DNA of 64,000 nucleotides. It comes from Dasypus novemcinctus. Its lineage: Eukaryota > Chordata > Mammalia > Cingulata > Dasypodidae. A program made the translations under genes and the position numbers. The notes under the pieces are model-generated. The model was not told the origin of the DNA and did no database searches. It saw nothing but the letters and a program-made list of their open reading frames with translations. Where the stretch lies: assembly GCF_030445035.2 (NCBI RefSeq), contig NC_080689.1, positions 24,705,278 through 24,769,277 on the forward strand, in the 5' to 3' direction. Shown piece by piece: positions 44,620 to 55,648 of this stretch (position 1 is the stretch's first letter; each line of letters opens with the position of its first letter).

Positions 44620-46340
44620 TTCATAGTTTTTTTTTCCTACTTAAAAATCCTCAAAATGCAAAAGCCTATTGAAAAGTTAACATTTTACACCAGGTTTTGG
44701 CTAAGACCTTAGGTGCTGAAACTTTTGCAAGTTTATTATTTTGCCTGAGATTAGGATATATTTCTCTTTCTTTTAGAAGTAAAGGGAGTTACTTCTATCT
44801 TTGGAAATTTTTGATGATTTGAATTGATGTTGGAAGTTCCTTGTTGAATAGTCATTCATATTTGTTTAGAAAGAGGTTTTAAAGACATGAGGAAATACTT
44901 ATGGTATGTTACAGGAATAAATTAACACAAAACTGTTTATAAATGTCATCAACTATTTAAAAATATCACACAATAAGGCTAGAAGAAAATATGCCAAGAA
45001 GTTAAACATGCCTCTGGATGTGAGAAATATGGATAATTTTTAATGCTTTTTCATATTATTCTGTGCTTTCTGAATTTTTTACAAGGAGCAATGTAACTCT
45101 AGAATTTTTCTATTCTGAATGGTACTTTTGTAGAAACATTCTATTTCCCCCTCTTTAGAAAAAAAAAAAAGCTAATAAAACAAGGCATTAAAAATCAGGG
45201 TTAAAGTCAGGAATCAAACCAAAGTTAGATTTACTTTAAATATTCCATTCATAGTGGACTTTTAAAATGGGTCTTCATTTGAAAAAGTATAGTAGAGTCA
45301 AGCCAATCTAGGTTCACATCTTGACTCCATACTAGCTATGTGACAATGGACAATTTTGTAATTTGAACTTTCATTTCCAAATTTGTAAAACAAGGGCTTT
45401 TCTTCCATTAAAAAATTTATTCAAGTGTATCATTCGTTATTGAACATACATAGAGAATAAGTGTATAGTAAAAATTGTGAACTTGCAAAACAAACATGCA
45501 TAACATCAAACCAAGCTCTGGTACATCACCCTACCACCAATACTTTGCATTGCTGTGCAACATTTGTAACAAATTATGAAAGAGCATCGTCAAAGTGTTA
45601 CTAACTATAGTCCATATCTTATAGTTGGTGTATAAAATAAGGATTTAATACCCTTTTTATTGTAAAATTAAGTCCAGCGAAGATTCTGATACATGATAGA
45701 TGCCTGACAATGATAACTGCTGTTATCGTAAATGGGCTACCTCTAAATCTCTTTATACCTTCATTATATTCAAATAACACATAAGACAGCAATCCCTAAG
45801 CTATAGTATCATAAATTCCCATAAAAATTTAGAAGGCTTTAATGAAATTTGGTAAAACCGTGTGTGTCAGAGACAGCCAGTTGACTATCCAATATTTATT
45901 TTCTTCTTCCTTATTAATAAAACCCTGATTTTAAAAGGGTCGTAACAGCTGAAAAATAAAAAATCCCATTTCCCAGTCATGACTGCAGTGAGCGTGGCCA
46001 ATGAGGTGTAAGAAAATGTCACCAAGTGAAGTTTCCAGGAAAGCTCTATCTATACCTACGGCCCTGACCCTTTTCCATTACCTTTTTCCTACCTGCAACG
46101 TGAATGTAATGGTGGAGCTCCCATTGCTATTTTGTCAGCAATGGCAACAAAGCAGAAACGCAGAAGGAACCTAGACCCTAAGAGAGAATGTGGCACTTCC
46201 TGTTCCAGCTCTGGACTGCCTATGCCCAGACTTCTCGTTAGAGGAGAGAAAAAGAAAATGCTGTCTTGTTTAAACCAAAGTTATCTGGACTATTTGCTAC
46301 CTGCTGACAAATACATTCCCTAACTGACAGTGTTCCAGAA
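44620..46340. other. SULT6B1 intron, mostly unclassified
   Basis: AT-rich. L1-tail-like text lies at 45.4-45.65 kb, and an old repeat-like block at 45.95-46.3 kb contains GGCCAATGAGGTGTAAGAAA. Confidence 0.4.
45290..45400 (+). mobile_element. MIR SINE fragment
   Basis: TTGACTCCATACTAGCTATG and GTGACAATGGACAA resemble the MIR core. Confidence 0.6.
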
Positions 46341-46356
46341 ACCAACACAGTTTTAC

Positions 46357-46513
46357 CTTTGCGCAACAGGAATGGGCCAACAGCACCGTGTGTTTCCTGA
46401 GACTTTGCTCGCATTGCTTGGAAGGAGCTCTGGGCAGAGACACTTTGAATCTGCTCCCCAGTTAGAGAGAAGCCAAAGAACTCAGCAATTTGTTTTACTC
46501 CATCATCCAGATT
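46357..46513 (-). CDS. SULT6B1: SULT6B1 coding exon (helices before the PAPS loop)
   Basis: A 157-bp exon (52 codons + 1) encoding NLDDGVKQIAEFFGFSLTGE then QIQSVSAQSSFQAMRAKSQE and THGAVGPFLLRK. It is the segment between the LYEDLKK strand and the RKG PAPS loop. It is shorter than the roughly 181-bp equivalent exon of SULT1 genes, which carry extra residues (NPMTNYT in SULT1A1) absent here. The acceptor is attttatttcag and the donor gtaaaa. Confidence 0.94.
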
Positions 46514-47369
46514 CTGAAATAAAATTTTAAAGGATAAACTTCTTCCTATGGGAATTGTGCTCTGATCAAATATGGACAGGACTTCTGCGACAGACAATGT
46601 TGGTGGATTTATTAAGCCTAGCTTCCTATCTAGTTCATCTGTTTATCTGTCTTTTTTTAGGTTTACTCTGGTACTCCAATATAAATACTTGGGGTACCTC
46701 TATTAAGATATTCCGTGTTATTTTTACTTTGTAGTTTCAATTTATGACTCTATTTGAACTGCCAGATAATACCATTCAAGATATAAATAATGAAACATTA
46801 GTTAGGAGGTTAGAATTTTATCTGGGATGATATTCATCTTATTAGAAAGCACCAGTGCTGAGGAAATTAATGTGCTCATTAGAATTCTCTTTTTTCCTGA
46901 ATATTATTTATAACCAATATTTAATTCCATCAAGAAAATCTGTTTTTTAGAGTGATTAAATACTGGCAGGAATCTTGAAATTTATCTTGTCTAACTACAC
47001 TGGTAAACGACTGACTCCTTGGGGTTAACCAAAGGTAAGCTTTCTAGTTTTTTGCAAGACTTCTCAGCCTTTAATGTGCCAACATGGAATGTGAATCTCC
47101 CTAGGAGGAGGCAAAATCATACAGTTTCCAAATTTGAGTACGCAACCTCCTCCCACCTCCCAAGAACTAACTGTAAAATCAGGTGTAACATTCCTATTCC
47201 AGAGAACACTCTAGACTAAAGGGAGGAAAGACTGCATTAGTGCGTTCTTTTATGTTACATAAATCATCCTATAAACAGAAGGAGTGGATTAAGCTACCCT
47301 CTCCTCGTAGTTGATGAGAATGTCATAGCAGACTGGTGTTAAAAACTCAGGAGAATTTGACACATTCCC

Positions 47370-48595
47370 TCCTCATTAACATGTTTTCTTCACTGGAGTT
47401 CCAGGACTCTGGTTTCCCTCCTGCCTCACTGGCCAATCCTTCTCAGTCTCCTTTGCTGATTCTTCCTGTTTTACCCCCAACTCTTTATATAGTAGGGCTC
47501 CAGGGCTAAGTGCTTGGTCCTTTTCTCCTCTCTATTTATATACCTACATACCTAGGCATGTAAACCTCATTTAAATACCATCTATGTGCTGGTAATTCCC
47601 AAAATTTATATCTGAAGCCCAAAACTCTCTCCACATTCAAGACTTAGACCCAAATACCTACTTGACCTCTCCTTTAGGAAGAATAATAAGCATCTCAGAC
47701 TTCATATCCAGAACCAAACCCCTCATCTCTCCAGCAGTCCTGCTCCACTTGCTGCCTACTCCTACGCAGTCCTTCCAGTTGGTCAAGCCAATAATCTTGG
47801 AGTCTTATTTGACTTCTTCCTCTCACCCAACATTCAAACCAGCAGCATATCCATTGGCCCTTCTTTTCTTCCTTCAGTATATATCCAGAATTCATCCACT
47901 TCCCATTACCTCCATTGCTTCTTGCTGATCTGCGCCACTATCTTCCTTGCCTAGACCACTGCAGTAGCCTCCTCAAAGGTCTCCCTCTACTACCCTTGCC
48001 CCTCTCCAATCTCTTCTCCTACTCCAACCCGAATGATGCTGTTAAAAACATGTCAGCTCCGATCCCACAACGGCTTCCCATTTCACTCAAAAGTGAAAGC
48101 CAGCGTTGTTCCAGTGGCCTGCCATACCCCTCCCTACCACATCCCTTACCTCTGTCCTCATTGACTCTTCTGGCCTGGCCACATACCTCTGCCTTCTTGC
48201 TGTTCCTTAATCACACCACACACATTCCTACTCAGAACCTTTGCTCCAACTGACTCCCTCTTCCTGGAATGCTCTTCCCTTCTACCTACTTGACTCCCTC
48301 CCTCACCTCCTGCAGGACTGTGCTCAAACTGCACCCCACCCCAATGAGCTCTTCCCAACTCCACTGTTTTATACCAGAACTTGTATAGCACCTCCCACCC
48401 CTCTGTCATTTCCAGTTTTCCTTAACATTTATTATGTGTATTATTATGTCTGTCTTCTTCCTTCTCCAGCTAAAATATTAGCTTCTCCAGGGCAGAGAAC
48501 TTAGTTTGACCTGTTTATTGCTATATCACAAGGCCTAGAACAATGCTGAACAATCACTACACAAATGTTGTTAAATGAATAAACTATTTAAAAAA
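47370..48595 (+). mobile_element. L2 LINE with 3' end
   Basis: Over 1.2 kb of L2 text ends in CCAGGGCAGAGAACTTAG and GTTGTTAAATGAATAAACTA, the L2 3' terminus. All three reading frames are broken. Confidence 0.82.
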
Positions 48596-48935
48596 AAAAT
48601 AACATTAAATGGAAAAATCAGTACATAACCCAAGATATGTTCATTAAATCTCAGGTGAAACCTACCCATTGTTTCTTCCATTATTAATATGAACTATCCA
48701 TCATAAAAGGAAAATAAATCAGCCATTGTTGCTAATGAGTTGCTAAGTGTTATTTAATTTCTGTTAAATAAACAAGTTAAGCACTTATATATTGTTAATT
48801 TTTTTTAATGCTGTTCCACATACCTGGAATTTTTTAACTGAACATAATATTTGTTCATAGATCAGACATGACTTACTGCTTTATGTTATAATTATAGCAA
48901 ATATTGCTTTAGAATATCAATAATTATAATCTCAC

Positions 48936-49030
48936 CTTTTTCAGGTCTTCATATAATATGAGCTTAACATTTTTGTCATCAAGATGTTTGTTCCAATTAG
49001 CTGCAAAATCAAAATAGCTTCCCCAAGAAA
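48936..49030 (-). CDS. SULT6B1: SULT6B1 coding exon (core, LILYEDLKK)
   Basis: A 95-bp exon (2 + 31 codons) encoding SWGSYFDFAANWNKHLDDKN then VKLILYEDLKK. It corresponds to the SULT segment with the conserved acidic pair in YEDL. The acceptor is gtatttttag and the donor gtgaga; phases fit both neighbours. Confidence 0.94.
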
Positions 49031-49290
49031 CTAAAAATACAAGGGAGGGAAAACTGCTTAAAGAATTTTAAATAACAGAGGTTAAAAATGATAATTTATA
49101 CTCTATAATAAAAACTATACAAATGTATATATGCTCAAAGAGATAATTATAAGGTATTACAAATCCCTGCCTCCTCCCCTTGGGCTGCCATAAACCAGTT
49201 TCTGTGTCAGATTTGTATCCCTTTTCTTATTTTCTTGTATATCTTCCATCAATAATAGCACAATAAAGGTAGTTTTAAAAATGGTTTGAT

Positions 49291-49760
49291 AAGGGAAGCA
49301 CATGTGGCTCAAGTAATAAGGCCACTGCCTACCATATGGGAGGACCCAGGTTCAATCCCTGGGACCTCCTGGTGAAAAAGAAGAAAAGTATGCCTGCACG
49401 GTGAGCTGAGTGCCCGTGCAAGTGTCCATGTGGTGAGCTACGTGCCCATGTGAGTGCCCACATGGTGACCCAGTGCTCACTCATCCTGCTGCATGGCAGC
49501 AGGATGATGATGCAACAAAAGAGAATCGAAGGGGAGAGTCAAGGTGAAGCACAGCAGAGACCAGGAACTAAGGTGGTGCAATTGGCAGGGAACCTCTCTC
49601 CACATCAGAGGTCCCCAGGATTGAATCCTGGGAAATCCTAGAGGAGAAAGATGAAAAGAGAAGACAAAGAAGAGAAATAGATACAGAAGATCTCACAGCA
49701 AATGGACACAGACAGCAAAAAACAGCAGGGGCAGGGAAAAAACAAATCTTTTTTTTTTAC
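49291..49760 (+). mobile_element. Composite two-head SINE, uninterrupted reference copy
   Basis: The first tRNA-like head, a short GTGAGCTGAGTGCCC array, the second head (GGTGGTGCAATTGGCAGG) and an A-rich tail are all present. AAATGGTTTGAT / AAATGATTTGAT (49,279-49,290 and 49,761-49,772) flank it. Confidence 0.88.
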
Positions 49761-49890
49761 AAATGATTTGATGAAAGCTACTAGACATTTATGAATATAT
49801 AGGTGAATAAAATAATTCAGAAATAGTGAATGACAACATGAAAACTGACAGAGATAATACCAGAAAGAAGGAAACGATGAGACAGACCTA

Positions 49891-50380
49891 AACAGTGCTG
49901 TCCAGTAGAAATGTAATGCAAGCCACATATGTAATTAAAAATTTTCTAGCAGCCACATTAAGAAAAATAGGTAAAAATAATTTTACATTTTACTTAACCC
50001 AATATATTGAAACATCATTTCAATATATAACCAATACAAAAAATATTAGTAAAACATTGTACATTCTTTTGTTCATTTGAAGACTTCAAAAGCTAGTAGG
50101 TGTTTTACACTTACAGAGCATCTGCATCTGCAGGCTAATTTTTTCTCAGAAATACTTGATATGTATTTAGATGTCATAAAATTTAGAGTTGAAAAAGTAG
50201 AAGGAACACCCAAATTTTTCCAAAGTTGTTTAAAATTTTTCTAATAACTGATGGTTTTTAATGTTAAATTTAAATAAATTACAATGAAATACAATTAAAA
50301 ATTCAGCTCCTTAATTGCATTAGTCACATTTTCAGTGCTCAGTTGCCATGTGCAGCTAGTGGCAACCATTTGGACAGTGC
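49891..50380 (+). mobile_element. Non-autonomous hAT DNA transposon
   Basis: CAGTGCTGTCCAGTAGAAAT at the left and TTTGGACAGTGCAG at the right form imperfect terminal inverted repeats. The AT-rich interior includes AACCCAATATATTGAAACAT. Confidence 0.75.
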
Positions 50381-50389
50381 AGATTTACA

Positions 50390-50570
50390 CCTTGATTAGC
50401 TGTATCGCTTACTAGCTGTGTGACTTCGAGCAACGTCCATACCTCTCTGTACCTTAGTTTCTGCTTCTGCAAACTGGAGTTGTTATGAGGATTAAATGAA
50501 TTAACACATGTTAAATGCTTAAAACCCACCTTGGTTCATAGTAACTGCTCAATGAATGTTAACCATTACC
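50390..50570 (+). mobile_element. MIR SINE, followed by an (ATC)n microsatellite
   Basis: TACTAGCTGTGTGACTTCGA through GTAACTGCTCAATGAATGTT. (CAT)n lies at 50,570-50,592. Confidence 0.75.
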
Positions 50571-51088
50571 ATCGTCATCATCATCATCATCACTAGGAAG
50601 CACTTGCTGTGAGCCAGGTAGTTTCCAAGTTTTGTTTTTTTTAATTGTGCCAGATCTTGTAAGTTGCCCACCCAGTACCCAATATGCCTCCTTCTTTGTT
50701 CTTAAGCAAACCCTGATTATTTGAAGCCAGGCAAAGGATCGTGAGAATTCTTCTTCCCACTTTTCTGCCTCCCTTGGAGCTGAGATTGGTTCTGTGAGGT
50801 GACGCTGGGCGGCAGGCACAAGCAGGAATCTACTGAAAGGTTTCAAGCAAAAAGGACTGTTTTCTTAAGATAAGGAACTCAGTTGGTGCGACCCCTCCTC
50901 TTTCTTCCTGCCGTGAAGCTGAGGCTTGGAGGTACAGTAGCCACTTTGAGGGCAGGAAAGCCTGAGAAAGAAGCAAAGGGAATGGCCCACAGACATCACT
51001 GGGCTGTTGAACAAGTCACCACCTTCAGACTCCTTGTTCCATGAGAAATATAAAATCTGTTCTGTTTTGGTCAAGTCTTCTGTGCCTC

Positions 51089-51256
51089 CAAATGCATTTT
51101 TTTTTCCTTCATTTATTTTTTTAATGTTACATTCAAAAAAAATATGGAATGCTTCACAAATTTGGGTGTCATCCTTGTGCAGGGGCCATGCTAATCTTCT
51201 CTGTATGGTTCCAATTTTAGTACATGTGCTGCTGAAGCAAGCACTTCAAATGCATT
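51089..51256 (-). mobile_element. U6/L1 chimeric retroposon with target-site duplication
   Basis: The unit is CAAATGCATT (51,089-51,098), A-rich tail, L1 3'-end fragment (about 51,102-51,140, minus-strand GAATGTAACATTAAA), U6 copy, and CAAATGCATT again (51,247-51,256). The L1 fragment matches the 3' end of the L1 at 42.53 kb. Such U6/L1 chimeras are known from L1 reverse transcriptase switching templates. Confidence 0.85.
51138..51244 (-). pseudogene. RNU6: U6 snRNA retropseudogene (5' part of a U6/L1 chimera)
   Basis: The minus strand gives a full-length U6 snRNA copy, beginning GTGCTTGCTTCAGCAGCACA and containing GAGAAGATTAGCATGG and the 3' end TTCCATATTTTT. About eight substitutions separate it from U6, mostly at CpG sites (CG to TG or CA), which suggests a decayed copy rather than a working gene. 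It is fused at the T-run to an L1 3' tail and flanked by a duplication of CAAATGCATT. Confidence 0.93.
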
Positions 51257-51277
51257 ATTATTGGATACATATATATA

Positions 51278-51646
51278 TATTTTAAAGATTTATTTATTTA
51301 TTTAATTCGCCCCCCCCCCTCCCCCGGTTGTCTGTTCTTGGTGTCTATTTGCTGCGTCTTGTTTCTTTGTCGGCTTCAGTTGTCATCAGCGGCAAGGGAA
51401 GTGTGGGCGGCACCATTCCTGGGCAGGCCGCACTTTCTTTCGCTCTGGGCGGCTCTCCTCACAGGCGCATTCCTTGCGCGTGGGGCTCCCCTACGTGAGG
51501 GACACCCCTGCGTGGCGGGGCACTCCTTGCGCGCATCAGCACTGCACATGGGCCAGCTCCACACGGGTCAAGGAGGCCCGGGTTTGAACCGCGGACCTCC
51601 CATGTGGTAGACGGACGCCCTAACCACTTGGCCAAGTCCGTTTCCC
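51278..51646 (-). mobile_element. DAS SINE, long form
   Basis: Complete reverse copy. TACATATATAT at 51,266-51,276 and 51,647-51,657 flanks it. It is about 20 bp from the U6/L1 retroposon. Confidence 0.9.
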
Positions 51647-51699
51647 TACATATATATTTTCAATCCTTTAATCCTTAAAGCAAGCCTATGGGATAGGTT

Positions 51700-52570
51700 C
51701 AATTATATTGTCCATTTTGTACTTGGAGAAATGGAAAATCAGAGAAGATAAGAAACCACTTCAAGGCTACACCAGTAGTAAGTTGGGGTGTTGCCATCAT
51801 TCAAAGCCCTGCCAAACAAACTGCTAAACTGTCTTACCTCCTGTAGGTCAGAGATTACTATCTCTACTTCACAAGTATGGAAACCAGAGTTCAGAGAGAT
51901 CAGATAGCTTGCTCAAAATCACACAAGCAGTAAGTGATTTAAACCTGCATTTAAGGGAAGTGGACTTTGCCCAATGGATAGGGCATCCGCCTACCACCTG
52001 GGAGGTCCAGGGTTCAAACCCCGGGCCTCCTTGACCCATGTGGAGCTGGCCCATGGCCAGTGCTGATGTGCCCAAGGAGTGCCCTGCCACGCAGGGGCGT
52101 CCACCGGGTAGGGGAGCCCCACTTGCAAGGAGTATGCCCTGTAAGGAGAGCTGCCCAGCGCGAAAGAAAGTGCAGCCTGCCCAAGAAGGGCGCTGCACAC
52201 ATGGAGGGCTGACACAACAAGATGATGCAACAAAAAGAAACACAGATTCCCGATGCTGCTGGTAAGGATAGAAGCGGTCATGGAAGAACACACAGCGAAT
52301 GGACACAAAGAGCAGACAACTGGCGGGGGCAGGGAAGGGGAGAAAAATAAATAAAAAATATATTTTAAAAAATAAACCTGAGTTTAAGTGCTAGCTCTGC
52401 TAATTAATGGCTGTGTGACCTTGCTAAGCAGCTATTTCCTTCTCTACAAAATGGGGATAATAATAATGTCTTCATAGGGTTCTTGTGAGAACTAAACTGA
52501 GATAATGAATGTTAGGGATAACACCTAGTGCCTGGCATATAGTAACTTCTCAATAAATGGTAGCTATTTT
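51700..52570 (+). mobile_element. MIR SINE pieces around a DAS insertion
   Basis: MIR text at 51,700-51,800, 51,850-51,953 and 52,374-52,570 (TGGCTGTGTGACCTTGCTAA; CAAAATGGGGATAATAATAA). Confidence 0.7.
51954..52373 (+). mobile_element. DAS SINE, long form, between two MIR pieces
   Basis: Complete copy. AAACCTGCATTTA and AAACCTGAGTTTA (51,941-51,953 and 52,374-52,386) are the target duplication. Confidence 0.9.
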
Positions 52571-53219
52571 ATTTTAGCTAAATATTATTAATATGTAACA
52601 ATATGTGATGACACCCAGTCCAGGCCTTCTCATTCCAAGTCCTATACATTTTCCAATACACTCAGTTATTTCCGTGAGTTGAATTTAAGAAGTTTGCAAG
52701 ACAGAAACTCCATCCAAGTAGTAGCCATCACATCTTATCATTAGCAACCAAATAATTGGGCTAAATGAATGGACAGAATAACAGATTCCCAAAAAGAGAT
52801 AGTCTCAATGATGGCAGGTTTTGCAGCATGGGATGTTCTCTTGTGTTACCGATGGGGTCATGTGTTAGACTTGCCTTAACTGCCTCTATCCAGTCTTACT
52901 GAGGGGCTAATAGACAAACCAAAGCTTTCTGAACGTGCTTCACTAGTGCCTTCTGTGTGCTTTTTTGTCTTTTCTCCTACGGAGCTGTACTGCACCTAGG
53001 GTCCATGCAGGTGGGAGGATGTTGCACTGCAGTGTTGATCGCCTTTAAAGGTGCTCCTTAAAGTGACCTGGCAATGGCTTCTCCTCTAGGATCATCTGCT
53101 ATAATTCTTCCTTCTCCTACACCTAAAGACTCAACAGAGCCACCAATAAAAGGAGGCTCATTAGTCTCTGGCCACTGAACCACAGAATAGAGTGACTGCT
53201 ATATACAAGCAGGGGTACA

Positions 53220-53360
53220 TTTGCCGAGTGATTTAACATACGTATTTGTTCCCTCATCTGTACAATGGGGCTAATATTTCCTTACTTGTCATTTGTTAGG
53301 AGTCATAGATGAAATTGTGTATAGAACACCCCGTTTAGTACCAGTATTAGTAGGCACTTA
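53220..53360 (+). mobile_element. MIR SINE fragment
   Basis: TCATCTGTACAATGGGGCTA is MIR core text; it lies about 150 bp from a SULT6B1 exon. Confidence 0.65.
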
Positions 53361-53518
53361 CAAAACAGTAATTCATTAAGCTTCACTTAAGTGCAGCTTT
53401 GGTTCTTGGAGCCACCTAAATCTTCTTTCTTTACCCTAAAACACATCTGAATTTTTGTATTTTTGTGGTCATCTGTTGAAGTAAGGAGAATTTTTTTTTT
53501 TTTTTTAAACAGCCATAC

Positions 53519-53645
53519 CTTGTCCTTTCATGAACTGTCTGAAGAATTCATCCCAAGAATCATAGCTTGGAATATCAGGGACATCATTGTGGAAATGGAA
53601 AAAAGATACTGCTGTATCTTTAGGGTTTCGAAATATCACCAATAT
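53519..53645 (-). CDS. SULT6B1: SULT6B1 coding exon (PAPS 3'-phosphate binding)
   Basis: A 127-bp exon (42 codons + 1) encoding ILVIFRNPKDTAVSFFHFHN then DVPDIPSYDSWDEFFRQFMK and GQ. The Arg and Ser of RNPKDTAVS correspond to Arg130 and Ser138 of SULT1A1, which bind the 3'-phosphate of PAPS. The acceptor is ctctctctag and the donor gtatgg. Confidence 0.95.
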
Positions 53646-53659
53646 CTAGAGAGAGAAAA

Positions 53660-55170
53660 TTAATTTATTTAGGTCTATGTTTTGAATTTTGAAAAAGTGA
53701 AAGGGTGAGCACGATTATTGTGTCCTTTCATATAATTAGAATTTAATTGTTACTATATAGAGAAAGAATGACAGTAAAAAATGAAGGGATAGGCAGTGGC
53801 AGATGGAGAAGTCTGACGGGAAGGAAGGAAAAAAGATTGTAACAGGGGACTTTTACAAATCAATTGAGATGGTAAAAAGGCCATATAAAAGATGGTCAAA
53901 AAAGAGAGAGAGCAAGCTCACAAGAATAGTTCCAAGAATGTAAGCTGAAAGGCTAAACCACCAAAAAAAGTAAAAATTGCAAAAATAATGTTAAGGACAA
54001 TGAAAATAATATTTAAGAGTTTGGTGGGAGAAGATCAAAGAATAGCAAAGCGTATTCTTGGGAGTGAGGTGTGATGTTTATGGTTGATGAAGCAGAGCCT
54101 ATTAATTCTCATGTCTATCGTCTTCGATGAGGAAATAGTGAAAAGAGCAAACTGAAAACCAAGAGAACCTAAAGATTGTAGGTGACCGCCTGGCTGTCCC
54201 AAGTGAATTTGGTCTTTTGGGCCTTAAAATTTCTATTTCAAGAACTGAGAACACTCAAGAATGCATTATTGAGTGCTGTAAGTGACATCTGAGGAATCTG
54301 AGAGAGCCCACAAGAGGTCAGAAATCTAGAAACAGGCAGAAGTAACTTCACCTTCAGAAAGGGAAAAGGCAGGGATTTTGCAAAGTATAGATTTGTGATC
54401 CTGACCTCCACTTGGGAGAAGTTGCTGGAATTGACTAAATGGTTGATTTGGGACCACATGCTAGAGGGAGCAGTAAATACTGGGGGACAACATGGGTCCC
54501 TAAGAACAAGTCACAGCAAGTTTTTCTTGGAGATGATTTTTAGATAGTATATTAAGTTGCTTATGATTTCTTCTGCAAACATGGAAGTACGTAAGCCAAT
54601 AACAGGAACAATTAGGCATCGAAGCTCATTGGAAAGTCAAGGGCAAAGGTTGCTAAACAATTAATGTATAACATTAATGACATTCCCTTTGTCCTGACTA
54701 TGCCATAGTCAACATTTTAAGGAGTGATTTAAGTAAATATGTAAAATCTTTATTTATCAAAATTGTAGAAGACATGAAACTGGGAGGGAAGAGTCAGGAT
54801 ACCCAAACATTTTGATAGTCTAAAGAAATGAGCTAATGCTAACAGGATAAAATTAAATGATAGAAGTAAATGGGTTCGGGGTCAAGGTCTTAACGCTCAG
54901 GTCTAAAAGTCACCACCATCCCCAATCCAAATATAGTTAAATTCTTGGGTTTGAGAATTTTATATTTGGATAGTCACTATGCTTCACAGCAATTTACAAT
55001 TTTATAAAGACACAAATTTGAATCATGGTGGCTGTGGCTGGAGCGTAGACAAATCCCCAGCACCAGCTTCTCACCTTGACTCTGTAGCTCTTTCCTGTAT
55101 TATAGTGAAAGTGAAACCCTGTTCAAAATCTTGCATGCTCCACATCCAAATGCCTTATAAATTAATACTG
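53660..55170. other. SULT6B1 intron, unclassified
   Basis: Purine-rich text with no frame or repeat that I can name. The ERV begins at its right edge. Confidence 0.4.
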
Positions 55171-55177
55171 TTACTTA

Positions 55178-55626
55178 TGATGTGGGCTATGGGTGGCAGG
55201 CTCTTTGTCTCTTCAGAGATAACCTAAACTATCTGTGACTTGTGGGTGTGGGATGATGAAAGGTTGCGGTCCTGCCCTTGGTGAGCAGGAGACAGTTTAA
55301 CAATGCAAGGTCTGTAAACTTTAAGTATTCAGGGGAAATGCAAAGCAAGTATGCTAAAAGCTTATCGAATGCCTGAGGTCCATGCTAAAAGCTTACTAAG
55401 ATGTGGAAATATATGCTAATTCAAGCCTATTGAGAACTGAAACAAAAGGACCATTTAGCCTTTCCTCTCTGTATAAAAGGGACTAAAAAATCTTGTTTAG
55501 GGCTCGGGATTCAAACAGAATGTTCCCGAGTCCAGCTGGCTGTCAAAAATTTTTCCTTCTCAAATCATTCCTGAGTCCTGGCCTCTCTATACTCAAGTAA
55601 TTGAACTTCTCTCAAATTCTACAACA
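55178..55626 (+). repeat. 5' LTR of the ERV
   Basis: About 449 bp, beginning TGATGTGGGC and ending CTACAACA. TATAAAA lies at 55,472-55,478. Against the 3' LTR a hand alignment shows about 13 substitutions and three small indels (about 3%). The AATAAA present in the other LTR is missing here, in a region that reads tgtcaaaaattt. Confidence 0.9.
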
Positions 55627-55630
55627 TTTT

Positions 55631-55648
55631 TGGCGACTGCGAAGGGAC
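55631..55648 (+). other. ERV primer binding site, tRNA-Arg-like
   Basis: TGGCGACTGCGAAGGGAC lies four bases after the 5' LTR. It would pair with the 3' end of a tRNA-Arg (expected TGGCGACCACGAAGGGAC) with two mismatches. Assignment is from memory of the tRNA sequence. Confidence 0.6.

Noticed and set aside
51138-51244. Functional U6 snRNA gene
   Set aside because: Several substitutions, an L1 tail joined at the 3' end, a target duplication, and no distal or proximal sequence element or TATA box recognised upstream.
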